Shown here piece by piece: positions 6,860 through 10,692 of a stretch of DNA of 10,692 nt (the stretch's first letter is position 1; each line of letters begins with the position of its first letter). The position numbers and the translations under genes were made by a program. Origin of the DNA: Echinostoma caproni (Eukaryota; Platyhelminthes; Trematoda; Plagiorchiida; Echinostomatidae); assembly GCA_900618425.1 (NCBI GenBank), contig UZAN01000328.1, forward strand, positions 1 through 10,692, read 5' to 3'. The notes under the pieces are model-generated. The model was not told the origin of the DNA and ran no database searches. It saw only the letters and a list, made by a program, of their open reading frames with translations.

Positions 6860-7832
6860 CACCCAGGGGAGAAAAGACGAAGCCGACGAAGGAGAATCTG
6901 AGGCTAGCTTGGAGTCACTAAGGAATGAGGTAAACGATTTGAGGACAGAAATGGCAAAGATGAAGGGTATCACCGACGGAATCTTGACAAGGAGCAGAAG
7001 ACTTCTGTTACGCAACTGAGCAGAACCGGGTGATGAATGATGCAAAGGATAGAAGATAAATGAACCGCGGACACGTAATTAACGCCTTGAGACTGGCTGG
7101 GCTGCCAGCAGACACGAAATAAAGTGAATGTCACAGGATTGAACTTTGTAAGGGTTCCAAAGAGCTCAATCCAAGTGCACTGTTGAATGGTGTTCTCTGG
7201 CACTCACAGCAGACGCCCGCTTCTGGAAAAGGGCTGCGAGAGTGAAACTCAGCACTAGGGGGCACCTAAGAATGCTAAATCCAAACAGAAGTATACAGCA
7301 GCCGAGCCAAAACTGAGGGAACCGGTTATACGCCTCTCCAGAAGGGGTAACGAGCCCCTCAGAAAATCTGCACCGATGAAAAAACCTGTTGCCGGTAAAG
7401 ATGGGACGGTAGCGGCCAAGATCAAAAATAGTGTGAATACTACACTGGCCACAACAGTTTCTGCAAGAGTGGTGCAAGGAAAGCAACAATACAGTGATGA
7501 GGGAAAAGGTTCCAGTACATCGAGCCTTACTAACCCCAAGTAATGAAAGCTCCAGCAGTAGTGATAATAGGAACCGAGTAAGCTGGGGAACCGTTGTGGC
7601 TCGCACGCCGCCTGCAAAACATGTGAGCTACAGGAATCCGACCCCATCTCGTGAAACTAGGAAGCTAATCATAGGAGATAGTTTAGCACTCGAATTGTCC
7701 TTGACCACTGTCCGTGACCAGAATCGTTATTTCACGGCATTTCCAGAAACCCACAAGAATAGGAAATCGCAAAGCAAAACACGTAATAAACCCTCGGGTA
7801 CTTCACCTGAGGGTCCAAGAGGTAACGGTTCA
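6860..7832 (+). pseudogene. CR1 ORF1 pseudogene, C-terminal two thirds, element C
   Basis: It starts with an acidic coiled coil (SLESLRNEVNDLRTEMAKMK) in a frame ending at TGA 7017-7019. A shifted frame gives NALRLAGLPADTK, equivalent to NLLRLAGL in element A. A third gives VEWCSLALTADARFWKRAAR, in the place of VEFGNRAVRDQVL. A low-complexity tail follows in the frame open from 7494: NESSSSSDNRNRVSW, PAKHVSYRNPTPSRETRKL and GTSPEGPRGNGS. In CR1 elements this protein binds element RNA. At least two frameshifts and several stops (for example TGA 7314-7316) inactivate it. Long minus-strand frames opposite (7166-7606, 7255-7647) are probably shadows. The ORF1/ORF2 boundary is put at the ATG at 7833 only because the endonuclease begins soon after. 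Confidence 0.6.
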
Positions 7833-8645
7833 ATGGAACCTATAGTGCAAGTCGATGTCACTGAGGTGTGGTTTATAAATGCCTGCAGTTTAAGAAGTAA
7901 ATGGGGTGAAATAATGGCGAGAACCCACGCAAACACTATTATTGGCATCATTGAGATGTGGTTGACGGAGGACTAAGCGGTTACCTTCCCAGACATTCAT
8001 ATCCGGTATAGGCAGAACAAAATAGACGGTAGGATCGACGACGACGTACTACTACTCGTAAGCGCGGAATACTGCTAGTGGGAGGCCCCATTTACACCAA
8101 CCACAAGTCCGTCTAGGTTGTAGACCGGTGGGAGTACTGTGTGTTTACGGGGAGCCGCAATCCAAAATGGCAGAGGATTCTGCATTAGTTTCGCTCCTAG
8201 GGAACATACTGAGGGAATCATCGCAATCCCTCATAACGGGCGGCTTCAGTATTCAGTATTGACTGAGACAACGAAAGGGTACCGAGGGGCACCGCAGGTG
8301 ACGAAATCTTGAACTGGTTGCATCAACCTGGGCTGACTCAGCACGTTAAGGTACCCTCATGATTCATAGTTGGCCATCGCCCGTCAGCCCTAGACTTAGT
8401 TAGAAATAGGTTTCGAACAGATCTCACTTCGCTTGTGATAGAAGATCCGTTAGGAAAATTGATCATGGGGTAATGCGACTAACGTTTCTTGCGAGGCACG
8501 ATATGCCGAATGTCAAGCTAGTAGAAAAATACGCCAGGATAAACGTAGAGCATCTAAAGGCAGCGGCTGAGAACATAAGTTGGTTTCCCTATTAACTTGA
8601 GCCATCAGTCAAAGAGAGATGGGTGACGATACGAGACGGGTTACT
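7833..8645 (+). pseudogene. CR1 ORF2 endonuclease (EEP/APE-like), element C
   Basis: The domain nicks target DNA to prime reverse transcription. From the in-frame ATG at 7833 the blocks are VWFINACSLRSKW (Asn block), IIGIIEMWLTED (usual TETWL, Glu kept), a stop at 7974-7976, RYRQNKIDGR and VLLLVSAEY, and a stop at 8076-8078. After a frameshift near 8100 come GVLCVYGEPQS, LVSLLGNILRESSQSLI and GGFS, where the family has GDFN. A further shift gives LNWLHQPGLTQHVKV and PSALDLV. The original frame then returns with IDHGVMRLTFLARHD (family SDH block, Asp and His kept). Stops, frameshifts and the lost GDFN pair make it inactive. Identity is well supported by the full order of blocks. Confidence 0.82.
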
Positions 8646-9560
8646 AGGATTGCTAGGGTTCGCTCCCTTGGTTCTGCATAAATCCTGAAGCAGACCCCCT
8701 TGGTGGTTGCCTAGTATAGAAGGAGCGGTCACGTCCCATAGAAGAAGCTGGGCTTTCTACAAACTTCGCAGAACGCATAGTGCCTGGGTTAACTACAAGT
8801 TGACCAGAAATAAGGTACAGACAGTGCAGCGAGAAGCTAACTGTGAGTATGAAAAGAAACTAGCTAGAAACATCAAAACAAACCCGAAGAGGTTTTTTGC
8901 GTATGTACAATCCAAGGGGTTCACACGTGAAAGTTTTGGAGACTTGGAGATGGCAAACGGTTACATAGCTAGCACGGATAAAGATAGGGCTAAGAGGCTG
9001 ATTGAATACTTCAAAATTGTTTATCTTCCGTCTCAGGGTAATGGAGTCCAAAACCCTTCGATGGTTATCAATGAAAACGAGCTGCAGATGCTAATCGCGA
9101 GGGAGGAAGAGGTACGCACCGAGCTCAGATGCCTGTACAAGCATAACGTGGCGGGTCCTGATGAGATCCACCCAGCTATCGTTCAGTCACTAGCTGAGGT
9201 CATACTAGGACCTGTCACTGAATTGTTTAAGGCATCACTGAACTCCGGGGTAGTGCCCGAGGACTGGTGGAAGGGAACCGTCGTAGAAATATACAAATCG
9301 GAATCCAGACAAAAGGCGGAAAACTACAGGCTGATCAGCTTAAAATCAGTGCTACGCAAATTCCTAGAACGAATAGTAAGAAGACAAATCTTTGCGCACG
9401 TGGTGACTCACAGACTTCCATTTCCTGCACAGTAAGCGTTTACCAGAAATAAGTCGTGTCCAACTAACCTACTTATCTTTCTGGACGAAACTGCACGTTC
9501 TTTATATCAAGGTAGGGCATTGGAGGTATGTTACTTAGACTTCAGCAAGGCTTTAGATTG
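8646..9560 (+). pseudogene. CR1 ORF2 linker and reverse transcriptase N-terminal half, element C
   Basis: The frame from 8707 to the TAA at 9433-9435 is the longest open frame in the window (242 codons). It reads a basic linker (SHRRSWAFYKLRRTHSAWVN, KLARNIKTNPKRFFAYVQSK), then RAKRLIEYFKIVYLPS. RT finger blocks follow: ELRCLYKHNVAGPDEIHPAI, then VVPEDWW and AENYRLISLKSVLRKFLERI. After the stop the same frame gives SCPTNLLIFLDETARS and ALEVCYLDFSKALD, RT motif A with its catalytic Asp at 9538-9540. Motifs B and C and the thumb are absent; similarity ends near 9560. The frame is unusually well kept compared with the endonuclease part, so decay there may be recent or uneven. Confidence 0.88.
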
Positions 9561-9639
9561 GATGAGTCTTACATTGAATTGTAGCGTGGCATCTTAACAA
9601 TTAGGTTTTCTAAAGACGACTGATTTTTAAATGTACTTT

Positions 9640-10646
9640 AGAAATATTGTATATAAGTATTTGTCGCCTATCTGGGGAACAAGAAGAGAAAGTTTGTACG
9701 TTAATGGACACCTTTAGAAGTACTCGCGAGCTAAAGGACTTCGCCACACAGATGTTCCAGATTTTGCACAATGCAAGACTACAGTAGTTGATCGTAGTTT
9801 GGCTCAATGCAACGCGCTTTCAGAATACTTCCCGTCCTCTTATATGGTATTTTGTCGTTTCCATCTGGTTAAGGATACGAAGAAGAAATGTAACCAGCTA
9901 TCTGGTATGCCAACGTTCAAAAAGCAGCGCATCTTTCAATGGATGCACAACATGGTGTACGGTGATATTGACGTATCGTTTCATAGATTCCTAACCACCG
10001 TAGAACGTCGTTGCAAAGAAGCAGGTGTATATTTACGCCTAACTTGGTTATCGTACCGAGAGCAGTGGGCAGGGTGTGTCGTGAGGACTAGGATGACTTT
10101 AGGAAACCTAACTACCAAACAGGTGGAGGCGAAAAATAGAAACCTCAAGACAGGCTTGTCCTCTTGATCTTCATTAGTGGATGTATTTAAGAAGGTTCTA
10201 CAACGAGTAAGGTCACTGGATGTGACGCATGGAATTCACCTTGCTAAAGATTCCACGAGGAGATATCCGGCTCCCAGTGAGATACAATCATCTAAACCGT
10301 TGCTCACTCGAGTAACACCAGTTGCGCGGAATATATTATTAAGTAACTGAAAGTCATGTAATATTGAACGAATCGTTCACGAGAGAGGGTTCTTCATGTT
10401 AGTGGATAGTAAGGGCGAGAGTCATAAATAGTTACCTCAGGGGAAACCAAGTGTGAATACTATTTCTAAGCGCAATGGTTGTTACCCTGTTTGCATATAG
10501 CCAGGGTATTCGATCCGATTAATTTGGATAATCAGAGTCTTATTGCAGATAGGTGGGTTGTGAACCGCAGCAAAACACGTCCATATCAGAACTCCAATGT
10601 GATAATAGCGGCCTCAAGAGAAGTCATGGGTAAGTGTAATGTGTGA
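9640..10646 (+). pseudogene. Mutator-like (MULE) DNA transposase pseudogene, partial
   Basis: MULE transposases cut and paste DNA with an RNase H-fold DDE domain. Before about 9775 one frame reads RLSGEQEEKVCTLMDTFRST and ELKDFATQMFQILHN. A shift then gives TTVVDRSLAQCNALSEYFPS (the VxTD..xA..AI..xFP block, probable second catalytic Asp at 9790-9792) and YMVFCRFHLVKDTKKK, with the C-x2-H that follows it in MULEs. The frame continues past stops at 10165, 10348 and 10429 with SLVDVFKKVLQRVRSLDVTH and IERIVHERGFFMLVDSKGES. A shift near 10490 leads to LDNQSLIADRWVVNRSKTRP and NSNVIIAASREVMGKCN, ending at TGA 10644-10646. The region at 10440-10500 sits where a SWIM zinc finger would be, but its Cys/His pattern is not intact. 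The N-terminal third is missing, and no terminal inverted repeats are seen. Confidence 0.72.
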
Positions 10647-10692
10647 CACTGACCTCGAAATTCCTTGTACACTTTAAATGCATTGAATATGC
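10647..10692. other. Window end, nothing recognised
   Basis: The last 46 bases follow the MULE remnant and show no motif. If a terminal inverted repeat of the MULE exists, it lies outside the window. Confidence 0.5.

Larger units (their letters stand above)
6860..9560 (+). mobile_element. CR1-clade retrotransposon, truncated at both ends (element C)
   Basis: Element C carries ORF1 from its coiled coil onward, the ORF2 endonuclease and the RT up to motif A, all on the plus strand. The ORF1 PHD finger seen in element A is missing at the 5' end, where minus-strand element B adjoins. At the 3' end the RT stops just after motif A (about 9560), followed within about 100 bp by MULE sequence. Protein differences from element B in shared RT blocks (YKHNVAGPDEIHP against NKHKSAGLEGIHP) show that they are different subfamilies. 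Confidence 0.8.

Noticed and set aside
6640..6900. Twin-priming inversion of a single element at the B/C junction
   Set aside because: Both arms contain RT finger sequence, and from different subfamilies, so they cannot be the two parts of one copy.
6293..6901. Two plus-strand open frames (6293-6583, 6590-6901) in the middle of the window
   Set aside because: They lie antisense to the clearly recognisable RT finger frame on the minus strand and show no motif of their own.
7166..7647. Two long minus-strand open frames (146 and 130 codons)
   Set aside because: They are opposite the CR1 ORF1 of element C; the translations are Cys/Phe/Leu/Ser-rich without any domain. They are longer than the plus pieces only because the plus frame has decayed.
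9610..9807. Minus-strand open frame of 65 codons
   Set aside because: It is antisense to the MULE remnant and the junction DNA, with no motif.
1..10692. CRISPR array, prokaryotic operon or phage content
   Set aside because: No regularly spaced short repeats, no ribosome-binding-site-led gene clusters and no phage proteins; all recognisable proteins are eukaryotic transposon families.

Overview
The window looks like animal (eukaryotic) intergenic DNA built almost entirely from decayed transposons. No intact host gene, tRNA, rRNA or CRISPR array is visible. The recognisable proteins are pieces of CR1-clade non-LTR retrotransposons (ORF1 with a PHD-type zinc finger and coiled coil; ORF2 with an EEP/APE endonuclease and a reverse transcriptase, RT) and a Mutator-like (MULE) transposase. 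Moderate GC content, short degraded CR1 copies and SWIM/MULE-type transposase remnants would fit a parasitic flatworm (trematode or cestode). That is my inference from family resemblance and was not tested by any search.

Layout. 1-647: no gene recognised. 648-3095 (+): CR1 element A, with ORF1 starting at an ATG in strong Kozak context (PHD finger, coiled coil, RNA-binding-like core). Its ORF2 endonuclease then runs in frame straight into the RT C-terminal (thumb/connection) region, so the RT catalytic core is missing. About 3226-3410 (+): a stray endonuclease fragment of a second CR1 subfamily, homologous to 8075-8245. 3411-3930: no recognisable gene. 3933-4247: an unidentified open frame. 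4195-4330 and 4555-4692: a diverged direct repeat 362-363 bp apart. 4712-4888 (-): a small, charged, helix-like ORF of unknown status. 5003 to about 6858 (-): 5'-truncated CR1 element B, containing RT fingers to C-terminus, a short 3' UTR and a (AATTCT)4 terminal tail. About 6860-9560 (+): CR1 element C, with ORF1 from the coiled coil onward, then endonuclease and the first part of RT up to motif A. About 9640-10646 (+): a MULE transposase remnant that replaces the rest of element C's RT.

How the parts relate. In an active CR1, ORF1 protein binds element RNA, the ORF2 endonuclease nicks target DNA and the RT copies the RNA from that nick (target-primed reverse transcription). None of the copies here can do this: all carry in-frame stops, frameshifts or lost catalytic residues (endonuclease Glu to Ala in A; GDFN to GGFS in C; RT motif A Asp to His in B). 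B and C lie head to head and belong to different subfamilies. I see no evidence for a novel functional system. The most informative signals are the deletion junction in A, the CR1 tail of B, the CR1/MULE junction near 9560-9650, the direct repeat and the small ORF at 4712-4888.
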